From Lewinellaceae bacterium (GTDB lineage Bacteria; Bacteroidota; Bacteroidia; Chitinophagales; Saprospiraceae): 64,000 nucleotides of DNA. Of the stretch, positions 19,872 through 28,045 are shown one piece after another; within the stretch, counting starts at the first letter, position 1; each line of letters opens with the position of its first letter. The stretch is from positions 183,979 through 247,978 of the forward strand of contig JAHELJ010000003.1 in the NCBI GenBank assembly GCA_024644235.1, given 5' to 3'. The notes under the pieces are model-generated. The model worked only from the letters and a program-made list of their open reading frames with translations. It was not told where the DNA came from and did not search any database. The translations under genes were made by a program, and so were the position numbers.

Positions 19872-19908
19872 CAAAGCTAAATTGCATGGCGCTGACTAAG
19901 ACTAGTCT
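19872..19908 (-). promoter_or_regulatory. Putative promoter and palindrome for the pentonate dehydratase operon
   Basis: On the minus strand TAGCTTTG (19872-19879) matches the Bacteroidota -7 consensus TAnnTTTG about 40 nt before the gene. A perfect 10-bp palindrome AGACTAGTCT (19899-19908) lies just upstream, where an activator or repressor could act. No clear TTTG -33 element is visible. The regulator is not adjacent. Confidence 0.4.
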
Positions 19909-20029
19909 AAAAGTGTCTGTATTTGCGATTGCAAGTCGATATAAATGATCCACCGGTCGTAATCACTATTAGAGTCCTCATTGCAATACGTAGCTTTTTA
20001 TCACCAGATTCCAGAAAAATCAACTGCTC

Positions 20030-20725
20030 ATGGCGATCCGATTTAGACCGGTTCTTGAAGTTCTATTGCTGTTCGGCTTCGCGATGTTATTTATTTATCT
20101 GGTTCTTCCATTATCTGATGGGAATATGGTGAGGACCCAGGCTATGCTCTGGACCGCCAACATTGTCATGATAGGATTGGTTTGGCTCAGTCTACGAACC
20201 CGGAAGATGGCTTGGAAGGATATTGGGTTGGTTTTTGCCTTTCGAGGTTGGAAAGATTTCCGTCAGGTTCTTCTAAAATCGCTAATTGTATTTCTTGTCG
20301 GAATGCTTGGCTTTATGTTGGGATCTGTGATCATGGTCAACATCTCGGGTATTCCGGAGCCAGCTGATATGAGTGGCTATTCGTTCTTATCAGATCATAT
20401 TATCTGGCTGGTGCTGATGTTAATCGGAGTGTGGACCTCTTCAGCTATCGGCGAAGAGATCATCTATCGAGGATATCTCATTAATCGCCTCGCTGATGTT
20501 TTTCCATCTACTAGATATAAAGATACCATTGCTGTACTGGGTAGCGCAGCGATTTTTGGACTGGCTCACTATCAGTGGGGGACCACCGGCATTGTACAGA
20601 CTGCCTTGATGGGCCTGGCCATCGGCATTTGCTATCTCAAAATGGGACGACGATTATTGATTATGATCCTTGCACATGCCTATATGGACACTATATTGAT
20701 TGTGCAAATATTCCTCGGAACTTAA
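20030..20725 (+). CDS. CPBP family intramembrane glutamic/metalloprotease (CAAX protease-like)
   Basis: A 231-residue membrane protein with about six helices and the three ABI/CPBP motifs: EExxxR at Glu142, Glu143 and Arg147, His180 in FGLAHYQWG, and His215 in ILAHAYMD. Members of this family cleave within membranes; bacterial ones are linked with bacteriocin immunity, sporulation or protein maturation, but most have no known substrate. It is a single gene; the decarboxylase gene follows after 135 nt. Confidence 0.88.
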   Translation: MAIRFRPVLEVLLLFGFAMLFIYLVLPLSDGNMVRTQAMLWTANIVMIGLVWLSLRTRKMAWKDIGLVFAFRGWKDFRQVLLKSLIVFLVGMLGFMLGSVIMVNISGIPEPADMSGYSFLSDHIIWLVLMLIGVWTSSAIGEEIIYRGYLINRLADVFPSTRYKDTIAVLGSAAIFGLAHYQWGTTGIVQTALMGLAIGICYLKMGRRLLIMILAHAYMDTILIVQIFLGT

Positions 20726-20860
20726 TTTGAGCGTTCTTTCTTATCGATCGAACTTATCTACCTCAATTTGACTCTTGCATATTCAGCCGGAAACTTTCAA
20801 AGAACTAATTTGGGAATCGTAGCACCACTATTGGTAATCCAGAGATTTCTCAAAAAATAA

Positions 20861-22273
20861 ATGCTCATGAACATGACATCCTTGACTTTGCAAGACAAAA
20901 TGTTTAGTGAACTACGGGAGAAGAAAATTTTTGACCTGGCCCGCTCGTACGCTTACAATTATGTTGATCAAATCCGTCAAATGGATGTTTTTCCTGCTTC
21001 CGAAAAACTCGCAGATCTATCCATCTTTGACGAAGAACTTCCCGAAGTGACTTGTGACGCAAGGAAAGTAATAGCTCAGCTCAATACTTATGGAGCACCC
21101 GCCACTCCTGCTCAGACAGGTGGGAGATATTTTGGCTTTGTGAATGGTGGCGTATTGCCGGTCGCCCTCGCCACCAAATGGATGACCGATTTCTGGGATC
21201 AGTGTGCGGGCTTGTATCTCACTTCTCCCATTAATGCCAAGCTAGAAGAGGTTTGTGAAAAATGGCTGGTAGAGTTATTCAAACTACCGGCTTCCACCGT
21301 TGCGGGGTTTGTCAGCGGAACCTCTCTGGCCAACCTTTGTGGATTGGGAGCAGCCCGCTACCGCCTTCTTAAAAACCAAGGATGGGATATAAATCAACAA
21401 GGTCTGCAGGGGAGCCCTGAGCTGAAAATAATTGCTCACAAGGGCATTCACGGTAGTATTATCAAAGCACTTGCTCTACTTGGTTTTGGCAGAGAAAACG
21501 TCCTTTGGGTAGATGCAGACAATCAAGGAAGGATCATAGCGGAAGCGGTCCCAGAGTTGGATGACCAGACTCTCTTGATCCTGCAAGCTGGTAACGTAAA
21601 CACTGGTGCTTTTGATCCCTTCAACATGATCTGCCAGAAGGCTCGCGAAGCTGGTGCCTGGGTACACATCGACGGTGCATTCGGGCTTTGGGCGCAAGCA
21701 TCCAGTACACTTTTGCACCTCACGGATGGTCTGGAGCATGCCTCATCATGGGCAGTCGATGGCCATAAGACTCTAAATACTCCTTATGATTCCGGGGTTA
21801 TCCTTTGCCGGGACAAGGATGCCCTGATCAGAGCAATGCAAGCTACTGGAGATTACCTCATGATGGCTGACCGGCGCGAACCTCTACTTTATACTCCGGA
21901 AATGTCAAAGCGGGCCAGGGCATTCGAGCTATGGGCTGTGCTCAAATACCTGGGGAAAGAAGGGGTGGATGAACTAGTGACATCACTCCATCAAAAAGCT
22001 GTATCACTCTCAGATAAGCTCAAGGCCCGTAACTTTCGAATTCACAACGAGGTAGTTTTCAACCAAGTACTGGTTTCATTTGACAATCCAAATCAGACCA
22101 ATGACGCGTTGTCGCGAATACAACAATCCGGGGAGTGCTGGTGTGGTGGAACCACCTGGAACGACGAACCAGCCATCCGGATAAGTATCTGCAGTTGGGC
22201 TACGACCGAGCAGGATATTGATCGCACGGTCAATTTGTTTCAAGAAATCAGGAAATCGATCGCTGAACAGTAA
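20861..22273 (+). CDS. Group II PLP-dependent amino acid decarboxylase (first of a pair)
   Basis: A 470-residue fold-type I PLP enzyme. The cofactor Lys is Lys303 in VDGHKTLNTPYD; the PLP-phosphate region is GFVSGTSLAN and the ring-stacking and Asp elements are in AWVHIDGAFGLWAQ. The relatives are tyrosine/aspartate/glutamate-type decarboxylases; the substrate cannot be assigned. The opening has three nearby ATGs (20861, 20867, 20873). A second, clearly different member follows 170 nt downstream. Confidence 0.85.
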   Translation: MLMNMTSLTLQDKMFSELREKKIFDLARSYAYNYVDQIRQMDVFPASEKLADLSIFDEELPEVTCDARKVIAQLNTYGAPATPAQTGGRYFGFVNGGVLPVALATKWMTDFWDQCAGLYLTSPINAKLEEVCEKWLVELFKLPASTVAGFVSGTSLANLCGLGAARYRLLKNQGWDINQQGLQGSPELKIIAHKGIHGSIIKALALLGFGRENVLWVDADNQGRIIAEAVPELDDQTLLILQAGNVNTGAFDPFNMICQKAREAGAWVHIDGAFGLWAQASSTLLHLTDGLEHASSWAVDGHKTLNTPYDSGVILCRDKDALIRAMQATGDYLMMADRREPLLYTPEMSKRARAFELWAVLKYLGKEGVDELVTSLHQKAVSLSDKLKARNFRIHNEVVFNQVLVSFDNPNQTNDALSRIQQSGECWCGGTTWNDEPAIRISICSWATTEQDIDRTVNLFQEIRKSIAEQ

Positions 22274-22327
22274 ATTGTCGACAAGAATTAACAGGCCGAT
22301 GCAAAGATCAACTTACGGGATCAGAGA

Positions 22328-22396
22328 TTAAAGCAGGTCGATGCCGTGCCGGCTCAGTTCTTTCTCATGGTGCGCTTTGAAATTTTCGTGGCACAT
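22328..22396 (-). other. Possible 22-codon antisense reading frame between the decarboxylase genes
   Basis: An ATG at 22396 on the minus strand opens a frame of 22 residues rich in His, Lys and Glu (KAHHEKELSRHGIDLL at its end). The frame is also open upstream into the start of the second decarboxylase, so this could be a short peptide gene, the tail of a decayed gene, or chance. I see no ribosome-binding or promoter element that decides this. Confidence 0.2.
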
Positions 22397-22443
22397 CTGT
22401 TCAATCCTCAAAAAAGTGTAGATTCCTCCTTGCGATCTATACC

Positions 22444-23847
22444 ATGATAGAGAACAACGGCAAAGCTTATTTAGAAATAGCTCAAAAAATCATCGGCAGA
22501 ATGGCCCGGTATCTTGACGAATCCTCAAGTGGATCAGTTCCGGTCGTGCAGCTCCGTAGCCAGCAGGAATTGATGGAAATGTTGAAGCTTGATGATCTCA
22601 TCGCAAACGGTCTAAGTACTGAAAATGTCGAAGAGCTTCTCGAGACCTATCTGGCGCACACCATGCATCTACATCATCCGGCATATATGGGGCATCAGGT
22701 AGCGGTCCCTCACATAGGCAGTGCCTTTGCCGAGATGATTCACGGCATCGCTAATCAGCCTATGTCCATTTACGAGATGGGACCTGCTGCTGCCTGCATG
22801 GAGCAGTTTGTCATCAATTGGATGTTGGATAAAGTCGGTTGGTCCGAGGAAGGAGGTGGTGTACTGACCCATGGCGGGTCTCTCGCAAATATCACCGCAT
22901 TGCTAAGTGCAAGGGCTAAAGCCGCTCCAGAAGCCTGGCGAACAGGAACACCTGACAACCTGATCGTACTTGCACCGGAAAATGCACATTATTCGATATC
23001 GAGAGCGGTGAGCATTTTAGGATTAGGCAGCGATTCCTTAGTTGAAATCCCCACATCTGCCGACGAAGTGATAATACCCGGTGAGCTTCAACGCATCTAT
23101 CTTGAACAGATTCAGCAAGGCAGAAAAATAATGGCTGTTGTGGCCAACGGCTGCGCTACCTCAACGGGATACTTCGATCCCCTTCGGGAGATAGGGATGT
23201 TCTGTCGGGAGCATGATTTGTGGTTCCATGTAGACAGTCCACACGGTGCGACAGCCCTTTTGTCTGAAAAATATATCGATTGTATGGATGGGATCGAGCT
23301 TGCAGATTCCATGGTTTGGGACGCTCACAAAATGATGCGTACGTCTACATTGTGTACGGTGGTTCTCTACAAAGAACGCAATCAAATGTTGTCGACATTC
23401 ACTCAAAAAGCAAGTTATCTCTTTCATGAAAAGGAGATGTTAGGAGAAGATACTATGGGTTACCAAGTCGAATGCACCAAGGCAGGATTGGGTGTGAAGT
23501 TCTACTGGGTATTGGCAGCTTATGGTGAAGAGGGCCTGGGAAAGTATTATGAAACTCTCTGCGATCATGCCAAACAATTCTATACATTGATTATAAGTAC
23601 TCCAGGATTCGAATGCTTACCTCCCCAATCCAACATTCTCTGCTTCCGGTATCAGCCTGAAATACATGACCAGTTAACACTTCGGGAAGCACTTATCAGA
23701 GAGGGCCAGTACTATATTTCTACAACCGAGATCAAAGGAAAGAGATTTCTACGACTGGTAATTATGAATGAGTCCACAAGCAAGGCTATTATCTCCGGAT
23801 TGTTAGCTGCAATAAAAAGGATCTCCCAAGCCTCAGAAGCCGACTAG
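22444..23847 (+). CDS. Group II PLP-dependent amino acid decarboxylase (second of a pair)
   Basis: A 467-residue fold-type I PLP enzyme closer to the L-2,4-diaminobutyrate/tyrosine decarboxylase branch. It has HPAYMGHQVAVPHIGSAFAE near the N-terminus, GGSLANITALLSAR for phosphate binding, WFHVDSPHGA with the PLP-N1 Asp, and Lys296 in WDAHKMMRTS as the Schiff-base Lys. The product is probably an amine or diamine, but the substrate is not readable. It differs strongly in sequence from the upstream decarboxylase, so the pair is not a recent duplication. Confidence 0.85.
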   Translation: MIENNGKAYLEIAQKIIGRMARYLDESSSGSVPVVQLRSQQELMEMLKLDDLIANGLSTENVEELLETYLAHTMHLHHPAYMGHQVAVPHIGSAFAEMIHGIANQPMSIYEMGPAAACMEQFVINWMLDKVGWSEEGGGVLTHGGSLANITALLSARAKAAPEAWRTGTPDNLIVLAPENAHYSISRAVSILGLGSDSLVEIPTSADEVIIPGELQRIYLEQIQQGRKIMAVVANGCATSTGYFDPLREIGMFCREHDLWFHVDSPHGATALLSEKYIDCMDGIELADSMVWDAHKMMRTSTLCTVVLYKERNQMLSTFTQKASYLFHEKEMLGEDTMGYQVECTKAGLGVKFYWVLAAYGEEGLGKYYETLCDHAKQFYTLIISTPGFECLPPQSNILCFRYQPEIHDQLTLREALIREGQYYISTTEIKGKRFLRLVIMNESTSKAIISGLLAAIKRISQASEAD

Positions 23848-24181
23848 AACGAAAGCATTCCCAACATGATAGCCGGGCCAGAATAGCTATGTACTAAGCA
23901 TATTACCCTGGAAAAATCCACATTTTTTCTTCATTTCCTATTTTTTTTAATCTTTTATTGAGCTCGTAACCATCTCATTATGTGTTGATTACTATAAATG
24001 AAGTGCAAACTGGTATCACCCATTTGTTTACATCTTCCTCCCAACAGTACCCTTATTATGAAAACCCTCCAAAAAGATTGGTTTGGAGATTCTTGAGCCC
24101 GGGACAATGATCATCAAGAATATTATCCGATGCACTGGTCTTATGAGGGATCATAATTCTTAAACGACAAAAAATTAAATC
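23848..24181. other. Long AT-rich leader before the Cys-rich lipoprotein gene
   Basis: No gene is seen in these 334 bases. It is AT-rich (T-tracts around 23926-23948) and unlike the coding DNA around it. A TTTG at 24030 lies in the right area for a -33 element, but no TAnnTTTG follows at a proper distance. It marks the left border of the accessory-looking cassette. Confidence 0.45.
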
Positions 24182-24895
24182 ATGAAACGTCGAAATTCTC
24201 TATTTACAATCCTGGGTTTCTTCCTGGTGGGACTTAGTCTGTTCATTGTCTCTTGTGAAAAAAATGACGAGATCGCAGACATTCCGAGGCAGACGATCGA
24301 ACCTATCCTAGAGCGAGCCCTGCAAACCGATGATGTACAAAACTTTAATGAAGACCACTTTGGCCGATTAGTGACCAGTGAAGCGGAGCTCGACTGGATC
24401 ACCGAAAATGATGAAAAATTGGGAGCTGTAATAATCATTCCTATCGATGCCAAAGAGCAGAACACGGTATCGGGTATGATGATTATGTACGACTTCGCAA
24501 CGGATGAATTTGAGAGTGCTGTCCAATCCATTGGTTTCAGTGAAGAAACATTGGATCAGATCACACAAGCGGAAGAGAATGCATCATCTGATCGAGTGGA
24601 CTACGCAAATGTTCAGTTCACTGGTTTTGACGCATTGTATTCCGTAGATGGAAAGGTGTTGGCACGACGTGATATTGTCAAAGATCAGCTGGTAAGTGAA
24701 TATGAAGACGCCAGTCGTATAAGCTGGTGGTGCTTTGCCAAGTGCTTGTACAACAAGATGAGCTGGTGGGAAAAGGCGAGGTGTGCTTATGGCGTTGCTA
24801 AATGTGCTGTTCTCCGAAACGCGTGGACTTGCATCAGAGCTGTAATCGGCTGTGTCGGATACAAATATTGGAGCACCTGCTACAGAAGCTGCTAG
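24182..24895 (+). CDS. Lipoprotein with a C-terminal eight-cysteine, Trp-rich cationic domain (unknown; peptide-precursor-like)
   Basis: I do not recognise this 237-residue protein. Residues 1-25 are a lipoprotein signal ending in VSC (Cys25). Residues 26-179 are acidic and form a mixed domain without known motifs. Residues 180-237 are very different: eight Cys at 184, 188, 201, 208, 217, 224, 233 and 237 (spacing 3-12-6-8-6-8-3), six Trp, many Lys/Arg and only one acidic residue. The last residue is Cys. Precursors such as halocin C8 join an N-terminal immunity domain to a C-terminal Cys-rich bacteriocin, and the layout here is similar. That similarity is by architecture only. A terminator follows, then a small secreted protein and a CHAT protease homologue. 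Confidence 0.75.
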   Translation: MKRRNSLFTILGFFLVGLSLFIVSCEKNDEIADIPRQTIEPILERALQTDDVQNFNEDHFGRLVTSEAELDWITENDEKLGAVIIIPIDAKEQNTVSGMMIMYDFATDEFESAVQSIGFSEETLDQITQAEENASSDRVDYANVQFTGFDALYSVDGKVLARRDIVKDQLVSEYEDASRISWWCFAKCLYNKMSWWEKARCAYGVAKCAVLRNAWTCIRAVIGCVGYKYWSTCYRSC

Positions 24896-24921
24896 TGCAT
24901 CAATACCATCTTTTTGTTGGG

Positions 24922-24951
24922 AAAAAGCTGCAGCCCAGGCTGCGGCTTTTT
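24922..24951 (+). terminator. Rho-independent terminator after the Cys-rich lipoprotein gene
   Basis: AAAAAGCTGCAGCC (24922-24935) pairs with GGCTGCGGCTTTTT (24938-24951) over up to 13 base pairs, with one G-U pair, around a 4-nt loop. The T-tract forms the end of the stem and continues into TCATTTT. It lies 27 nt after the stop codon and separates this gene from the next transcription unit. Confidence 0.85.
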
Positions 24952-24966
24952 CATTTTGTAATTCTC

Positions 24967-24997
24967 TTGGTATTGGAAAACCATTTATATATCTTTT
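24967..24997 (+). promoter_or_regulatory. Candidate promoter for the small secreted protein and CHAT genes
   Basis: TTG at 24967-24969 and TATCTTTT at 24990-24997 are 20 nt apart, close to the Bacteroidota TTTG/TAnnTTTG pattern, though the last base differs. The pair lies after a terminator and 34 nt before the start codon at 25032. Confidence 0.4.
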
Positions 24998-25031
24998 CTA
25001 AATATTTATTCACCAACAAAAAGCTCTTACA

Positions 25032-25361
25032 ATGAAATCAATTAAAACAATGCTTTGCGGCATGGTCTTTTGCCTTGGTGCATTGTCCCTTCAGGCAGCT
25101 GACTGCATGATCAAGTCGAATAGCGACATTGTGAAGATGGCGGTCCCCGAGAATATCTCCGGGCTCGATATGAAGGCAACCTTGCAAGGGAGCAAATACA
25201 TCTTCCGGGTACGCTGTGTCACTATTGGCTACCGATCTTCTAGCAGCTCTACCCCTACTACCACCATTCCCAGTGATGGAGATCCCATTCGCAGAAAGTA
25301 CCTCTACATCTACAGTTCTTACTATCGGTATCTGGGCCGAATTCCTTTGGGATCTTGTTGA
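25032..25361 (+). CDS. Small secreted protein of unknown function
   Basis: A 109-residue protein that I do not recognise. It has a signal peptide (1-23, ends LSLQA), a compact part of about 45 residues, a low-complexity Ser/Thr/Pro linker (SSSSSTPTTTIPS, about 69-81), and a Tyr-rich basic tail after a dibasic RRK. The last residue is Cys, as in the lipoprotein encoded upstream. The linker-plus-tail design suggests either a cleavable peptide or a surface-exposed end. The CHAT-protease gene begins 35 nt downstream, so the two are probably one operon. Confidence 0.7.
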   Translation: MKSIKTMLCGMVFCLGALSLQAADCMIKSNSDIVKMAVPENISGLDMKATLQGSKYIFRVRCVTIGYRSSSSSTPTTTIPSDGDPIRRKYLYIYSSYYRYLGRIPLGSC

Positions 25362-25396
25362 TCTCAGGATGAGCCACTAGATCAACTTCATCATTA

Positions 25397-28045
25397 GTGA
25401 GGTTTTTGATCACCCTTTTGCTATTGATTGGGTGGTTTTCTGGAATTTGCCAATGGGATCAGCAAATTCATGGTTTGAGACAGAAAGCCACCCACTTCTT
25501 AAATCAAGGTAAGGAGGACAGTGCCCTTGTAATAGTACAGGAAATCCTAGAATATTTTCAGGATGTGTCTTCAAATCCTAACGTAGTTTTCAAAACTCAG
25601 CTGCAGGAAGGCCTTATTTACAAATCTCTCGAGGCTTACCAGCTTGCTGACCAGTCATTCACAAAGTGTCTCACATTGATCGATTCTGGTGAGATTCATG
25701 ACACGAACAAACTCTCTCTATACAAGCACCTAGTATATTTCCATGCAGCCCGAGGTGATACAGAGCGTATGCGAGGATATGCGGATCTATCTATACCCTT
25801 AATTACAAAAAGTAAAGGACCTAACAGCTTTGAACTGGCAGAAATCTATACAGATCTTGGCAACTACCACCTCAGGGAGCAGGTATTTGAGAAGGCAGTA
25901 GATATGTTTCAAAAATCCTTTGAAATAAGGAAGTCAATAAAAGATCCGCCCATTCACCTAGGCAGAAATCTTGTCAACCTCGGGCAATCCCACTTGCGTC
26001 TGGGTCATCAGCACCTGGCAGAAAAGCACTTTCAAGCTGCAATCAGTTATTTCGAAATGGCCACTGAGGATGCCGCTATAGACATCACGGTTGCATTAAA
26101 CCATCTTGGCCATCTTTCGGGACGTAAGGGCGACCTAGATCTACAACAGCAATACTATCAGCAAGCTCTTGACAAACGAATTCAATTTTACGGACCGCGT
26201 CACTCGCGAGTAGCAGATAACTACCGCTTTCTCTCATTTGTTGCTGGCCAAAAGCAAAAATTCAAAGACCAAATCGATTTGGCCGAATCAGGACTTAGTG
26301 CTCTGCTATCAATCGATGAAAATAACGAAATACAAGACCCTGTAATTTATTTGAAATTAATGCGTGAGAAAATTGATGGCTACCGTGAGCTCAGCCGGGA
26401 GTGTGAAGAAAGAAGCAATTTAGATCATGCTTTATTGTCTATCAAGATCAGCATCGATTTTCTGGAAACACAAAAGACATATTTTGCCGATGAATCAAAG
26501 TCCAATATCTACAGACAATTTCATTTCTTTTTTGAAGAAGGTGTAAAAACTGCCTTCAAATTATATGAATTAACCAGCGAAACTTCATATGCCTTGGAGG
26601 CATTCTTTATTGCCGATCGGAGTAAGAATACAGTTTTGCATGACGCTGTTAGTCTCTGGCATAGTCTCAGTGACAAAAAGCTAGAAAATGAATTAATGGA
26701 AAGTAAAGGACTCCGTTATAAAATTTCAAAATTAATTAACGAGGGAGATATCGATGGATTAGATGAAGAACTTTTCAGCATGCAAGAAAAATGGAGAATA
26801 AATGTTCGATCAGTCAGAGATGAAACTGATAATATTTTAAGGTCTGATTCTCTAAAATTTGAATTAATCCAACAAAAATTATTAAGAAATAATCAAATCC
26901 TCCAAGAATATTTTGAATCCGAAGACGCCTTTTTTGTATTTACAATCAGTGGTAACAATATTTCCTTTAGAAGGGTAAGTAAAACACCGGAAATAAAGAA
27001 TGCTTTAGGTCTTATTGAGAAATCAATTTCTAATTATGATTTTATCATTGACTCCTTCGAACAGAGTATTCAAATAATTCAGGAACAGGGTCATCGAATC
27101 TGGAAAGATCTGGTAGCCATCGAAAATTTTCCTTCAGATGAAAAGAATTTGATTTTCATACCCAGCAAATCACTTGTTCGCATTCCATTTGAAGCTCTAC
27201 CTGTACTATCCGTGTCTTCCAGCTTTTCTGAGATCCCTTTTGCCGTTTTGTCCTACAATATCTCCTATGCGCCATCTGCTGAGATCTATCAGTCTCTTAC
27301 CAGATCAAAGAATGCTAATTGTAATTACATCGGATTTGCTCCCGAATACTCCGGGGTATGGGCTGATCAGTATACTGTTCTGCCAAGTAATAAGATGGAG
27401 ATAAACCGGGTTGCAAGCACAACCGCGGGAGAGAGTTACATTGGCGATCAGGCTACCGAAGAAGCTTTCTGGCGCCATTTAGAAAAAATCGGCATTCTTC
27501 ACCTTGCGCTTCATACCGATCGCGATAGTCTGGGACGACATCGACTGATATTGAATCCTTCATCTGCTCACGATGGATTCATTCAAGTCTACGAACTCCA
27601 GCAATTGTGGCTTTCTCTGCAGCTTACCTATCTGAATGCCTGCTATTCTGCAGGAGATTCCGAAAATGGCCATGAAATATATGGCTTACACGAAGCATTT
27701 ACATCCACAGGTTGTCCTTCCACCATAGCCAACATCTGGACGCTAGATGATCAAGCAGGTGCCGAGCTTGCTGGGGTATTTTTCGAATTGCTGAAAGGAG
27801 GAATATATTTGGACCAGGCTCTGTCTGGCGCTAAGATTGCTTGGCTGAATGATGCAGATCCCCTTCATGCGCATCCATATTTCTGGTCATCTACCATCTT
27901 GTTTGGAGACAGAACTCCCCTGTACCCAGAAAGGCAGGGCGAGTTTTCGATTTTGCTGATGGCAGGTGTACCGTTTTGCCTTTTGCTTTTGCTACTGATC
28001 CTCCATATAAATCCACTTGGGTTGCTTTTACCAGATCGTCATTAA
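25397..28045 (+). CDS. Exported TPR protein with C-terminal CHAT (caspase-like) protease domain
   Basis: An 882-residue protein starting at GTG. A signal peptide (1-19) is followed by TPR repeats (about 25-330), a helical linker (about 330-560) and a CHAT domain (about 570-850) with the caspase-type dyad His706 (HLALHTD) and Cys749 (YLNACYSAG). Residues 852-875 form a membrane helix. CHAT proteins are clan CD peptidases; TPR-CHAT members act in defence and regulated cleavage, but most exported ones in Bacteroidota have no assigned role. It follows a small secreted protein gene by 35 nt. The stretch 26.4-27.1 kb is noticeably more AT-rich than the neighbours, hinting at acquisition. Confidence 0.85.
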   Translation: MRFLITLLLLIGWFSGICQWDQQIHGLRQKATHFLNQGKEDSALVIVQEILEYFQDVSSNPNVVFKTQLQEGLIYKSLEAYQLADQSFTKCLTLIDSGEIHDTNKLSLYKHLVYFHAARGDTERMRGYADLSIPLITKSKGPNSFELAEIYTDLGNYHLREQVFEKAVDMFQKSFEIRKSIKDPPIHLGRNLVNLGQSHLRLGHQHLAEKHFQAAISYFEMATEDAAIDITVALNHLGHLSGRKGDLDLQQQYYQQALDKRIQFYGPRHSRVADNYRFLSFVAGQKQKFKDQIDLAESGLSALLSIDENNEIQDPVIYLKLMREKIDGYRELSRECEERSNLDHALLSIKISIDFLETQKTYFADESKSNIYRQFHFFFEEGVKTAFKLYELTSETSYALEAFFIADRSKNTVLHDAVSLWHSLSDKKLENELMESKGLRYKISKLINEGDIDGLDEELFSMQEKWRINVRSVRDETDNILRSDSLKFELIQQKLLRNNQILQEYFESEDAFFVFTISGNNISFRRVSKTPEIKNALGLIEKSISNYDFIIDSFEQSIQIIQEQGHRIWKDLVAIENFPSDEKNLIFIPSKSLVRIPFEALPVLSVSSSFSEIPFAVLSYNISYAPSAEIYQSLTRSKNANCNYIGFAPEYSGVWADQYTVLPSNKMEINRVASTTAGESYIGDQATEEAFWRHLEKIGILHLALHTDRDSLGRHRLILNPSSAHDGFIQVYELQQLWLSLQLTYLNACYSAGDSENGHEIYGLHEAFTSTGCPSTIANIWTLDDQAGAELAGVFFELLKGGIYLDQALSGAKIAWLNDADPLHAHPYFWSSTILFGDRTPLYPERQGEFSILLMAGVPFCLLLLLLILHINPLGLLLPDRH

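Noticed and set aside
25230..25270. Ser/Thr run in the 109-residue protein, considered as a tandem DNA repeat
   Set aside because: At the DNA level the codons vary, so it is low-complexity protein rather than a nucleotide repeat.
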